A DNA stretch of 64,000 nucleotides, taken from NCBI GenBank assembly GCA_963848825.1, contig CAWKFA010000002.1, positions 558,001 to 622,000 of the forward strand. Direction: 5' to 3'. Both the position numbers and the translations under genes were made by a program. Under the pieces are notes generated by a model, which saw nothing but the letters and a program-made list of their open reading frames with translations, ran no database searches and had not been told where the DNA came from. The stretch is from CAVVSQ01 sp963848825 (GTDB lineage: Bacteria > Planctomycetota > Planctomycetia > Gemmatales > Gemmataceae). Below, one piece after another: positions 1 through 8,746 of this stretch. Every line of letters begins with the position of its first letter. Position 1 is the stretch's first letter.

Positions 1-1236
1 CAATTCCATAAATGACGATGGTTCGACAACCATCGCGTTGACCAGCAATGAAATAGTCAACTTCCAGTATGGCAGCGGGCTTGACTATGCGGAAGCCCAG
101 GCGGCGAACAACCATTACTTAAATGTTCCCGTGCCCTGGATCGGCGCCGGTCAGGACGCTGAAGAAGACCTGGGAGGCAATGTTGACACGTCGGTTAGCG
201 TACCGTGGATGAGCCGTCATACCGCCATGACGGATTTTCTCAACTTTCACCTGGCGATGGCGTCGGTAGGTGGACAGCCTAAAGATTTCAGCGGCCGACA
301 ACACGGGGGCCGAATCTTGGGCCTCACCGCAGCGGAGTCACTTGCCAATACAAGTAGCGACCTAACGCTTGCTCCTGATGAGCCTGTCAGCGCGGTCGCC
401 GGAGAGAACACCTCGATCGCGATAGCGCCAAACTTTACGGAGGCAACGGACGAGAGCCTGCCGCCGCCAATCCAGGTGCCGCCAACTGAAGCACCACCGC
501 CCGCCAGGAATGACCAGGAAGCCGTCGGTTCAAACGCTGGGATAACTCCCGGCCATCCTGGCCATCCCCGGCCATTGTTGACATTCAAAAAGACTTCACG
601 GCTACCAATCAAAAAAACGAAGAAGCAGCCACGCTTACAAATACAAACGCCGCCAATGTCGCATTCACCAGTGCAGCCAACGTGGGCAGCCGAAGAAGCA
701 TCCAGCCCATGGCCGTGGATCACGTTTTGTCCACCGGCGTGCAACAATTAACGATCCCTCCGACAGCCAATGACTCCTCCTGGAACGCCCCGACGTCGCC
801 GTCCGCCTCGCCCGTGCCGCCCCGATACTTGGCCGGGAATTTACGGGGCAGGGAGGTCGCGCCACCTTCGGCTCCGCTCGAACAACAAGTGCCTTTCGCG
901 CCGATTCTCGTCATCGGTGCGCCGGAAATGGCAAGCATCGCGGAGCCATGGTTCGAGAGGAGATCCAGCGATGCGGCGAATGGGTTCAGCTTCGTCCCGC
1001 TCAATGTAGACGCAACGCAGTTTAACCTTGCCCAGGCCGCTCCCGAGCCTCTTATTTTGGTACGTTCGGAAGTCTCAAGAAATGCTACCGCAAATTCTCT
1101 CACGAGCATTGTCGTCGTCACTGGACTGGTGTTGGTTAGCGGCGGCCATGTTCATCAATTCATCCATGCGCGGGAGCAAGTAATTCAGCTTCCGCGGCGC
1201 CGAAGTTTTCGCCCGGGACTGGATGTCCGTGCTTAG
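1..1236 (+). CDS. C-terminal part of a proline-rich secreted/anchored protein (partial, frameshifted)
   Basis: The reading frame is open from the left edge, so the start lies outside the window. Frame 2 is coding to about position 545; from about 550 the coding signal moves to frame 1 and runs to the TAG at 1234-1236. Frame 2 otherwise ends at 751 in low-quality sequence, which indicates one indel near 545-570. The protein is rich in Pro, Ala, Ser and Thr, with a run of PPP/APPP motifs around 460-510. Close to the C-terminus (about 1095-1150) is one hydrophobic stretch, SLTSIVVVTGLVLVSGG, followed by a basic tail, as in C-terminal anchors of planctomycete surface proteins. I do not recognise a family. 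Its stop codon overlaps the stop of the convergent downstream gene (TTAG). Confidence 0.5.
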
Positions 1237-2528
1237 CCAGGGCGTGACGCCAATAAATGCTTCAGTTCCGCGGCGATTTGTGCGAATACCTCCGACCAGT
1301 CACCAGCCCGTTCCTGACGGAACAAGCGCATCGTCGGATACCAGGGAGTATCTCGACGACCTAGCTGCCAGCGCCAGTCTGGGCCGGCGGGGAGTGTGAC
1401 CCAGACGGGGCGGCCCAGGGCTCCCGCCAGGTGGGCCACGGCACTGTCAATCGTCACGATGATATCCAGGCACATCATTGCCGCCGCGAGATCCCCTAAC
1501 GAGCTAGGATTGAAACCGCTGCCAAGATCAACGACGGGGAAAAGTTGGGACGCCAATTGCTGCCTGCCCGGGCCAATTTGCAGGCTCACCAGTCTCGTGC
1601 CCGCCACGCCGGCCAATGAGGCGAATTGCTCAAGGGGAATGGACCGCAAGTAATCGTGGCGATGGTGGGGGTTCCCCTGCCAGAGAATGCCGACCTCAAG
1701 TGCCCCAACGCGCTTGGTGGGCTTCGTAGCCTGCAGAACATCAGCCCAGTGGGCAATAAGCTTGGGGTCGGCAGTCAGGTAAGGGACGTGCGCGGGAATG
1801 GTGTCCAAAGTCGTGCCGAAGATGCCCGGTAGGCTAAGCAGGGGCACTTGCAGATCGAATGGCGGCAGACCAGGAGCCATTCCCGAAGCGGTGCGCGCAA
1901 AGATTTGATCGATTCCCGCCGCGGCGCGTGCCAGATCGACTAAGGCCGCATGACACTCGAACAATACCCGGCCGCCTAGCCTTTGAACCAACGGCAGATA
2001 GCGCAGGAACTGAAGCGAGTCCCCCAGGCCTTGTTCGTCATATACCAGAATGGTCTTGCCCGCGAGCGGCGAACCATTCCAGCGGGGCTCCTCAAAGGTT
2101 CGGGCCACGACATCCGGCTGCTCCAGGCGCAACTCAAAATCGCTCCAGGCGCCCGCGAAATCCCCATGAAGCAGCCGCAGGATCGACCGGTTATAGAGCG
2201 TTATTTTGTTCTCAGGCTCGATCTTGAGCACTTGTTCGTAGCAGGCCGCGGCGGCGGCGAACTCCCCCTGGTCCCGCACGGCATTGCCGAGGTTATTGAG
2301 TGCGGCCACATGCCTTGGATCAAGCCGCAACGTTTGCTGGTAGCACCGGATGGCCTCCTTTGGCTGGCGCATTTTGAAATGAGTCAGCCCCAGATGGTAA
2401 TGTGCTTCCACGAAGGTCGGGTCGACGCTTAATGCTTGCCGAAAGCTAAGTGCCGCCTCGCCAAAGTTCCCTTGTTCGCACAGGCCAAGGCCCAGATTGT
2501 TATGTGCCATCGCGTCACTCGGATTCAC
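1233..2528 (-). CDS. TPR-GT9-like glycosyltransferase (paralogue A)
   Basis: The N-terminal third is three to four tetratricopeptide repeats (motifs AHNNLGLGL, AALNNLGNAVRDQG). The rest is a GT-B fold domain like glycosyltransferase family 9 (heptosyltransferase-like), with GKTILVYDEQGLGDSLQFLRY and the acceptor-side motif IDSAVAHLAGALGRPVW. Such proteins are annotated as TPR-containing glycosyltransferase family proteins; the donor and acceptor are unknown, and protein or surface-polymer glycosylation is an inference. The first start codon in frame is GTG at 2528, but the frame is TPR-coding further upstream (a repeat reading ERQFVQATETFRQA) and meets gene B near 2595 in another frame. The true N-terminus is therefore missing or fused to gene B. 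It is the last gene of a five-member minus-strand family. Confidence 0.8.
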   Translation of the reverse strand: MNPSDAMAHNNLGLGLCEQGNFGEAALSFRQALSVDPTFVEAHYHLGLTHFKMRQPKEAIRCYQQTLRLDPRHVAALNNLGNAVRDQGEFAAAAACYEQVLKIEPENKITLYNRSILRLLHGDFAGAWSDFELRLEQPDVVARTFEEPRWNGSPLAGKTILVYDEQGLGDSLQFLRYLPLVQRLGGRVLFECHAALVDLARAAAGIDQIFARTASGMAPGLPPFDLQVPLLSLPGIFGTTLDTIPAHVPYLTADPKLIAHWADVLQATKPTKRVGALEVGILWQGNPHHRHDYLRSIPLEQFASLAGVAGTRLVSLQIGPGRQQLASQLFPVVDLGSGFNPSSLGDLAAAMMCLDIIVTIDSAVAHLAGALGRPVWVTLPAGPDWRWQLGRRDTPWYPTMRLFRQERAGDWSEVFAQIAAELKHLLASRPG

Positions 2529-4069
2529 ACGCGCTGCTTGCCGAAAGGTTTCGGTCGCCTGAACGAACTGGCGCTCGGTAAAGACGCCAGGCCAAGGCGG
2601 TTATGCTCGGTCGCGAGTTTCTGCCTTACCGCGGCCGCGATCGATTCAAATACCGCGTCCCAGTCGCAGGGCCGGCTTTGACGAAACAAACGAAGCGTCG
2701 GATACCATGGGCTGGCCGTGCCCGCCAGGGACCAGCACCAGTAAGGCACATGTCTCAAAGCCACCCAGGCCGGCAACCCAAGAGCGCCCGCCAGATGGGC
2801 CACGGCCGAGCATACCGTCACCACCAGATCCAGATTGGGTAGTACCGCTGCCAAATCACTGAGCGACGCTGGGTCAAAACGGCTTCCGAGATCGGTGACA
2901 GGGAACAGGGCATCCGCAAGTTGCTCATGCCCGGGCCCAACCTGCAGGCCAAACAGTTTCACGCCAGGTATCCTGGCCAACGGCGCGAACTGGCTTAGGG
3001 GCACTGATCGGTAACGGTCATCGCTCTGCGCCTTGTTGCCCTGCCAGACAATGCCGATTTTAAAGCCTGGCAGCGTGCTTAACAGTCCGCGCCAGTGGCG
3101 GGCGCGTTCCGTGTCTGGCCGCAAATAGGGATAGGGGCCCGGAATGGTCTCGAGTGTCGTCCCCAGCACGCTCGCCAGGCTCATGAGGGGGATCTGCACG
3201 TCAAAAGGAGGCAGGCGGTCACCTGGCACCACGAGTTGATCGATGCCAGCGACAGTGGCCAGGATTTCTTGAAGTGCCGGTTGACACTCCAGCACCACAC
3301 GACCTCCGCATTCCTTGACGAGGCGGGCATAGCGAACGAACTGGAGGGTATCGCCAAGGCCCTGTTCCGCGTAAAGTAAGATCGTCTTGCCCCCCAGTGG
3401 CTGGCCATCCCAGGGCGGTTCGACAAAAGAGCGCGGCACGACACCTGGCCGTGCCCAGCGTTGTTCGTAGTCGCGCCAGCCAGCCTTGTAATCTCCCTGT
3501 AAAAGGCGCAAGCAGGATCGGTTCCAAAGGGCCATGGCATGGGCGTGCGCCGTCTGCAAGGCACGCTCAAAGCATTGACTCCCCTCTTCAAGCTCCCCCT
3601 GACCCACCAGGGCGACCCCCAAGTTATTGAAGGCATCGGCATGACGGGGATCGCTGCGCAGCGCTTGCCGGTAACATTCCATGGCCTCGTCAAGCTGCCC
3701 CATTTCATCCAGGGCCATGCCCAAATTGTTGAGCGCCTCCGCATGCTCGGGAGCAACGCGCAGGGCCCGGCGATAACAGCTTGCTGCTTCGGGGAACTCA
3801 TGTTGGGTGTAGAGTGCAAGGCCCAGGTTGATGAGCGCGCTTACGTGATCGGGCGCGAGCGCCAGAGCTTGCCGATAACAACGCTGTGCCTCGGCAGCCT
3901 GCCCCAGCTTAAAGTGGGCGTAACCAAGATTGGTCAGCGCATCGACATGGTCAGGAGCGACCGCAAGGACCTGGCGATAAAGCGGCATGGCCTCGGCCAG
4001 CCGGCCGGCCTGGTGGTGCATGAGGGCGGCGGCAAATAGGTCCGGGGGACTCGGCAAATTGTCATTCAT
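2525..4069 (-). CDS. TPR-GT9-like glycosyltransferase (paralogue B), reads toward paralogue A
   Basis: It has five to six TPRs followed by a GT9-like domain (GKTILLYAEQGLGDTLQFVRY; VTVCSAVAHLAGALGLPAW). The start is ATG at 4069. This overlaps the stop of gene C by eight bases (ATGAATGA), so translational coupling is likely, and an AAGGCGA sequence just upstream may serve as ribosome binding site. Compared with paralogues A, D and E, the Asp before Ser/Thr in the HLAGALG motif is Cys. After the usual C-terminal helix (VFESIAAAVRQKLA) the frame has no stop but reads EHNRLGLAS, the first helix of another TPR. If a T is restored in the TCTTTA run near 2593, translation continues into gene A and gives a TPR-GT-TPR-GT protein of about 945 residues. 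Confidence 0.82.
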   Translation of the reverse strand: MNDNLPSPPDLFAAALMHHQAGRLAEAMPLYRQVLAVAPDHVDALTNLGYAHFKLGQAAEAQRCYRQALALAPDHVSALINLGLALYTQHEFPEAASCYRRALRVAPEHAEALNNLGMALDEMGQLDEAMECYRQALRSDPRHADAFNNLGVALVGQGELEEGSQCFERALQTAHAHAMALWNRSCLRLLQGDYKAGWRDYEQRWARPGVVPRSFVEPPWDGQPLGGKTILLYAEQGLGDTLQFVRYARLVKECGGRVVLECQPALQEILATVAGIDQLVVPGDRLPPFDVQIPLMSLASVLGTTLETIPGPYPYLRPDTERARHWRGLLSTLPGFKIGIVWQGNKAQSDDRYRSVPLSQFAPLARIPGVKLFGLQVGPGHEQLADALFPVTDLGSRFDPASLSDLAAVLPNLDLVVTVCSAVAHLAGALGLPAWVALRHVPYWCWSLAGTASPWYPTLRLFRQSRPCDWDAVFESIAAAVRQKLATEHNRLGLASLPSASSFRRPKPFGKQRV

Positions 4070-6053
4070 TTCGCCTTGCCATTCTCCCCGCGAGCGCTGC
4101 CGCCAGCCGTTCAAAGACTTCGGGCCAGGCACCCGCTTGTTGCTGCCGAAATAGCCGGGCGGTCGGATACCAGGGGCTGTCCAGGCGCTCCAATAGCCAG
4201 CACCAATAGGGCACAAACTTCACCGCCACCCAAACAGGTAACCCCATGGCCCCGGCCAGGTGAGCCGCCGAAGTACAAACCGTCACCGTCAGGTCCAGGT
4301 TCGGCATAACGGCGGCCAGGTCATCCAGAGAGGCTGGATTGAACCTGCTGCCAAGATCGATGATAGGAAACGGCGCCCCGGCCAACTGCTCCTGCCCGAA
4401 ACCGACTTGCAAACTTAACAGCGTTACCCCCGGAACACGTGCCAGGGGGGCGAACATTGCCAGGGGAACCGAACGCAGGCGGTCATCCCCCTGCGTGGGG
4501 CTGCCTTGCCAGACGACGCCGACTTTAAATCCTGCAACAGGCGCGTAACTGATCACGCCAGACCTTGGCCAATTTCTCCGCCGGTCGGATATACGGGATG
4601 GCCGTCGGGATATTAGCCAGCGTGATGCCAAAAACATCCGCCAGGCTCATGAGCGAGATTTGCGCGTCGAAAGAAACGGACGTACCGGCGTCAACCTCCC
4701 CGCGCGGGCGCGTGGCACAATTTGATCGACGCCAGCCACGTCTGCAAGCACGCCAACCAGCGCCGGCTGGCATTCGAGCACCACTCGACCTACACGCTCC
4801 TTGACCAGGGGCGCGAAACGCACAAACTGCAGCGTGTCGCCCAGGCCCTGTTCGGCATGCAGCAGGATCGTCTTACCTGGCAACGGGGCACCGTCCCAGC
4901 GCGGCTGCTTGAACGTGCGCTGCGCCTTGCCAGGCTGTGACCAGCGTTCCTCATAGCCCGGCCAACCGCCAGGCAGGTCCCCTTGCAACAGCCGTAGCAC
5001 CGCCCGATTGAAAAGCGTTGTTTTATGTTCCGGCTCGAGCGCAAGCGTTTGCTGATAGCAGCGCGCCGCCTCCGCAAAGCGGCCCTGGACAAAGTAGCTA
5101 TTGCCGATATTGGAGCGGGCGTCGGCATAGTCGGGCTTGAGCCGCAGGGCCTCGTGGTAGCAGGCCACGGCGCCATCCGCATCGCCCAGGTCCCGCAGAG
5201 CATTGCCCAGGTTGTTATGGCTATCGACATGCTGGGGATTGGCGCGCACAGCTTGCTGGAAACAGGCTGCTGCCTCGGCCGTGCATTTTTGCGCATACAA
5301 GATGTTGCCGAGATTATAATTGGCGCCGGCATGATGGGGTTTGAGCCGTAACGTTTGCTGGAAGCAGCCAAGCGCCTCATCGGGCCGTCCCAGCCCGTTG
5401 AGCGCGGTACCCAGATTGTTATGTGCGTCGGCATGATGGGGGTTGATGCGGACCGCTTGCTGAAAACAGCGGGCCGCTTCGGCAAGCTCCCCCATTTCCA
5501 AATGTGCGTGCCCGAGGCTGTTATGCGCATCGGCATGGTCGGGATTGATGCGGAGTGCTTGCTGATAACAGGAAATCGCTTCGGCTTTCTCGCCCTGCGC
5601 CCACAGCGCGATGCCCAGATTGTTGAGCGCGTCCGGATAATCCGCCTTCAGGAGCAGAGCCCAGCGATAACAGGCGATGGCTTCGGCATGTTGGCCTTGT
5701 TCATAAAGGACGTAGCCAAGGTTGTTATGGGCGCCCCAGTTGCCTGGATTGATGCCCAAGGCTTGCCGAAAACAGGTGGCCGCCTGCTCGAATTGGCCCT
5801 GGCTGAAATAAGTAGAGCCGAGATTGTTCACCGCGTCCGCATGATTGGCATCGCGGCGCAAAGCCTCCTGATAGGAAGCAATAGCGTCGGCCGCCCGTCC
5901 CTGCCCGTCCAGGGCGATACCCAGGTTGTTATAAACATCCGCATGAGTCGGATCGATCGCGATAATTTGACGATAAAGCGACTCCGCAGCCTCCAAATCG
6001 CCCCTCTGGTGGCACGAGACTGCCTGCGTAAATAGCTCCGTGAGCGTCGCCAT
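4062..6053 (-). CDS. TPR-GT9-like glycosyltransferase (paralogue C), two frameshifts
   Basis: About ten to eleven 34-residue TPRs (start ATG at 6053, MATLTELFTQAV) precede a GT9-like domain (GKTILLHAEQGLGDTLQFVRF). The coding frame changes near 4675 and again near 4550. The three pieces together recreate the same domain order as paralogue D, ending FERLAAALAGRMARRNE at 4062. The first shift fits loss of a T in a CTTT run; the second lies in a CGCGC stretch. Like paralogue B, the HLAGAMG motif is preceded by TVCTSAA, with Cys where A, D and E have Asp. The TPR units repeat every 102 bases at DNA level. The role is presumed glycosyl transfer with a TPR protein-recognition arm; substrates are unknown. 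Confidence 0.8.
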
Positions 6054-6195
6054 GGCGGTAATTCGAGTCCGTGGGTCATCTCACTCTGCCCAAGAGGCCT
6101 GCTTCGCATTGCATTGCATCACACCCCTTTTCATGCCCCTGAAACGAGTGAAACGATGCAACGACTCCTGCTTCCAGGCCCTGGCCCCCTCAACG

Positions 6196-8157
6196 TCAAG
6201 GCTTCCAGCCGGCAAGCGCGGCGTCGATGCGTTCGAACACCCCCGCCCAATCGCCCAGGCGCTGCTGGCGAAATAAGCGCATGGTTGGATACCAGGGATT
6301 GTCCGACCGTTCGAGCAGCCAACGCCAGTCCGCTGACAGGGCAAGTGCAACCCACACGGGTACGCCCAGGGCACCGGCCAGGTGAGCCGCCGCGGTATCC
6401 ACGGTCACAACCAGGTCCGTACTCATGATTGCGGCCGCCAGGTCGTCCAGCGAGCCAGGATCGAAGCCGGTCCCCAGATCAATAACCGGAAAAGGCGCGG
6501 AAGTTAACTGGTCGCTTCCTGGCGGCACTTGCAGACTGACCAGTTGAACGTCGGGATGGCGTGCCAGCGCTGCAAAATGCGGCAGCGCAGCCGAGCGGCG
6601 ATCCCCCTTGAGATTCATGCTCCCTTGCCAAACAATGCCGACCTTGACCTTGCCGCCGGGAATGCCCTCCAGCTGGCCACGCCAGTGTTCGATGCGCTCC
6701 GGCTTGGCGGCAAGATAGGGCACGTCCGCCGGCATGTTGTCCAGGGTCGTGCCAAACACCCCGGGCAGACTCAACAGAGGGATGTGAACATCGAAAGGCG
6801 GCAAGCTGTCGCCGGCGGCCACGACCTCGCGCACACCGGGATAACCGGCCAGCAGCTTACAGAGCACTGCCTGACACTCGAGCACGATGGTGCCGCCGCG
6901 CTGCTTGACGAGCGGCAAATAGCGCAGGAACTGAATCGTATCGCCCAGGCCCTGTTCGGCATGGACGAGGATCGTTTGCCCGTTGAGCGGACCGCCGTCC
7001 CAGCGCGGCTGTCCGAAATTACGCGGCACCATGTCCGGTTGCAGCCAGCGGTGTTCGTATCCCGCCCAGCCATTTCGAAAGTCACCCTGCAAAAGGCGCA
7101 AGCAGGCCCGGTTCCATAACCCCATCCGATGACTCGGATTAAGGCTCAGCGTTTTGTCAAAACACTCGATCGCCTCGGCGAGCTGGCCCTGGGCCTCCAG
7201 GGCGATCCCCAGGTTGTTATGGACATCCGCGTGATTGGGATTGCAGCGCAGCGCCAACAGGTAGCTTTCGGTGGCGTCGGCCAGCTCGCCCTGTTCGACG
7301 AGGGCATTGCCCAGGTTGTTCAGGGCGTTCGCGTTATCTGGCTTGATCTCAAGCGCCCGTCGATAGCATTCAACCGCCTGCGGGAGCTGTCCCAGGTCCT
7401 TGAGCGCATTGCCCAGGTTATTGTGGGCGTTGGCATATTTCGGGTTGATGCGCAGCGCCTCCCGAAAGCAATCTGCCGCTTCGGCGGGTTGCCGTTGACT
7501 CAACAACGCCAGACCGAGGTTGTTATGGGCGCCGGCCAGCCCCGGGTTGATTTGCAGGGCCGCCCGATAGGAGCTAATGGCGTCCGCGAGATGCCCCTGC
7601 TCCTTGAAAGCATTCCCAAGATTGACATGGGCGTTGACATTTTTGGGATCCAGCCGCAGAGCGTCGCGAAAGCACTTGATCCCCTCATCTGTTTGGCGAT
7701 GCAGAATACGCGCGACGCCGAGGTTATTGTGCACGTCCGCGTAGTTGGGATTGATGCGCAGCGCCTGCAAATAGGCCGCGATGGCCTCAACCACCTGACC
7801 TTGCCCAACCAGCACGATACCAAGGTTGTTGAGCGAGTCCGCGTGATTGGGATTGAGAGCTAACTCGGCCCGAAAACACCCGGCGGCTTCGGCAAATTGA
7901 CCCTGTTCCTTGTGGACCAGGCCCAGGTTGAAATGAAAGGCGGGGGCCGTGGGATTTAGCGTGATCGCGCGCCGAATCAACGTGAGCGCCGACTGATGAT
8001 GGCCCGTTTGCCGGGCCAACAGCCCCAGCATGTGCGCCGCCTGCGCATTGGCGGGATCGGCATCGATCACCTGGCGATATAACGGCTCAGCCTGGGCGAA
8101 CTTGCCGCTCTGATGAAGGCGCATCGCCTGTTCGAGCACTTCCGCGATCGTATACAT
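6196..8157 (-). CDS. TPR-GT9-like glycosyltransferase (paralogue D), intact
   Basis: This is the cleanest member of the family, about 653 residues. The start ATG at 8157 is preceded by GAGG five bases upstream, which favours it over the TTG one codon earlier. Residues 1-380 are about eleven TPRs with regular HNNLGxAL helices. Residues 390-650 are the GT9-like domain with GQTILVHAEQGLGDTIQFLRY, VGIVWQGSMNLKGD and VTVDTAAAHLAGALGVPVW, so the conserved Asp is kept. The 142-base gap to gene C shows nothing notable. In eukaryotes TPRs joined to a GT-B domain are typical of O-GlcNAc transferase (GT41); here the catalytic half is closer to GT9, so a protein glycosyltransferase role is inference only. 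Confidence 0.88.
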   Translation of the reverse strand: MYTIAEVLEQAMRLHQSGKFAQAEPLYRQVIDADPANAQAAHMLGLLARQTGHHQSALTLIRRAITLNPTAPAFHFNLGLVHKEQGQFAEAAGCFRAELALNPNHADSLNNLGIVLVGQGQVVEAIAAYLQALRINPNYADVHNNLGVARILHRQTDEGIKCFRDALRLDPKNVNAHVNLGNAFKEQGHLADAISSYRAALQINPGLAGAHNNLGLALLSQRQPAEAADCFREALRINPKYANAHNNLGNALKDLGQLPQAVECYRRALEIKPDNANALNNLGNALVEQGELADATESYLLALRCNPNHADVHNNLGIALEAQGQLAEAIECFDKTLSLNPSHRMGLWNRACLRLLQGDFRNGWAGYEHRWLQPDMVPRNFGQPRWDGGPLNGQTILVHAEQGLGDTIQFLRYLPLVKQRGGTIVLECQAVLCKLLAGYPGVREVVAAGDSLPPFDVHIPLLSLPGVFGTTLDNMPADVPYLAAKPERIEHWRGQLEGIPGGKVKVGIVWQGSMNLKGDRRSAALPHFAALARHPDVQLVSLQVPPGSDQLTSAPFPVIDLGTGFDPGSLDDLAAAIMSTDLVVTVDTAAAHLAGALGVPVWVALALSADWRWLLERSDNPWYPTMRLFRQQRLGDWAGVFERIDAALAGWKP

Positions 8158-8380
8158 CAATACCTCATGGAATGAGCGATACCTTCAGAATAGACAGTGG
8201 AGCGGCGAGGGTCGAGTGAGAAGCGAGGGGTGACGGCTAGTAAAAGCCCCGCAGATCACCAGTGATCAGAAAACGCTAAGGGTCCATCTGTTTGGTGGGC
8301 CAGACATTCCTGTCTGGCCATGGAGATGAGAATAGTGTCTTGCCACTGCTGGACTTGCGTCATAAGGAGCGGGTCGGCAC

Positions 8381-8485
8381 TAGCAGCCCGTTGAAAAAGG
8401 GGTCAGACCCCTTCGTTACCCTACAAAAACGTTGAAAACTCTGTTCGCTTCAAGGGGGTCTGACCCCTTTTTCAACGGGCTGCTA
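8381..8485. repeat. Palindromic element, GGGGTCAGACCCC family, copy 1
   Basis: Perfect 31-base inverted arms (8381-8411 and 8455-8485) begin TAGCAGCCCGTTG and end in GGGGTCAGACCCC, around a 43-base loop. The same arm core recurs at 17621-17722 and 23428-23502. The loop differs in each copy, so only the arms are conserved. No ORF. It is probably a non-autonomous, REP- or MITE-like element. Confidence 0.85.
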
Positions 8486-8539
8486 GGGGAGGCCGCGCGA
8501 AAAATGGTATGTATGCGTGCACCGGGCACCCCCCTTCAC

Positions 8540-8587
8540 GACGCATATCATTTTGCATAGCAAGACGCATATCATTTTGCATGGCAA
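8540..8587. repeat. 24-base direct tandem duplication
   Basis: Two adjacent 24-base units (8540-8563 and 8564-8587) begin GACGCATATCATTTTGCAT and differ at one base near the end (TAGCAA against TGGCAA). No gene overlaps. Confidence 0.8.
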
Positions 8588-8746
8588 TTTGCAGGGCATT
8601 TTTATATGCGGCGGCGCTGCCTCGCCTGGTATTTGGCTGCCGCACGCCCGGAAGGAAGTTGCTGCAGCTGCGACGTCCGTTGCCATTGAAAGCGTTAAAC
8701 GCGGAAACAGGTAATAGGTAACCACCCCAGGAACAACCCTACCAGA

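Larger units (their letters stand above)
8158..8746. other. 589-base intergenic region with palindromes and a short tandem repeat
   Basis: No convincing gene. It contains a short hairpin at 8299-8320 (GGCCAGACA-TTCC-TGTCTGGCC), the large palindrome at 8381-8485 and a 24-base tandem duplication at 8540-8587. The promoter of paralogue D should lie in its left part, but I see no clear -35/-10 pair. Confidence 0.6.

Noticed and set aside
247..747. 166-codon minus-strand frame
   Set aside because: It lies opposite the better-supported partial gene at 1-1236 and has no motif.
5355..6035. Long plus-strand frames opposite the TPR arrays (also 7129-7863 and 9987-10778)
   Set aside because: They mirror the TPR periodicity on the other strand; the repetitive sequence lacks stops by codon bias. 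No ribosome binding site or domain.
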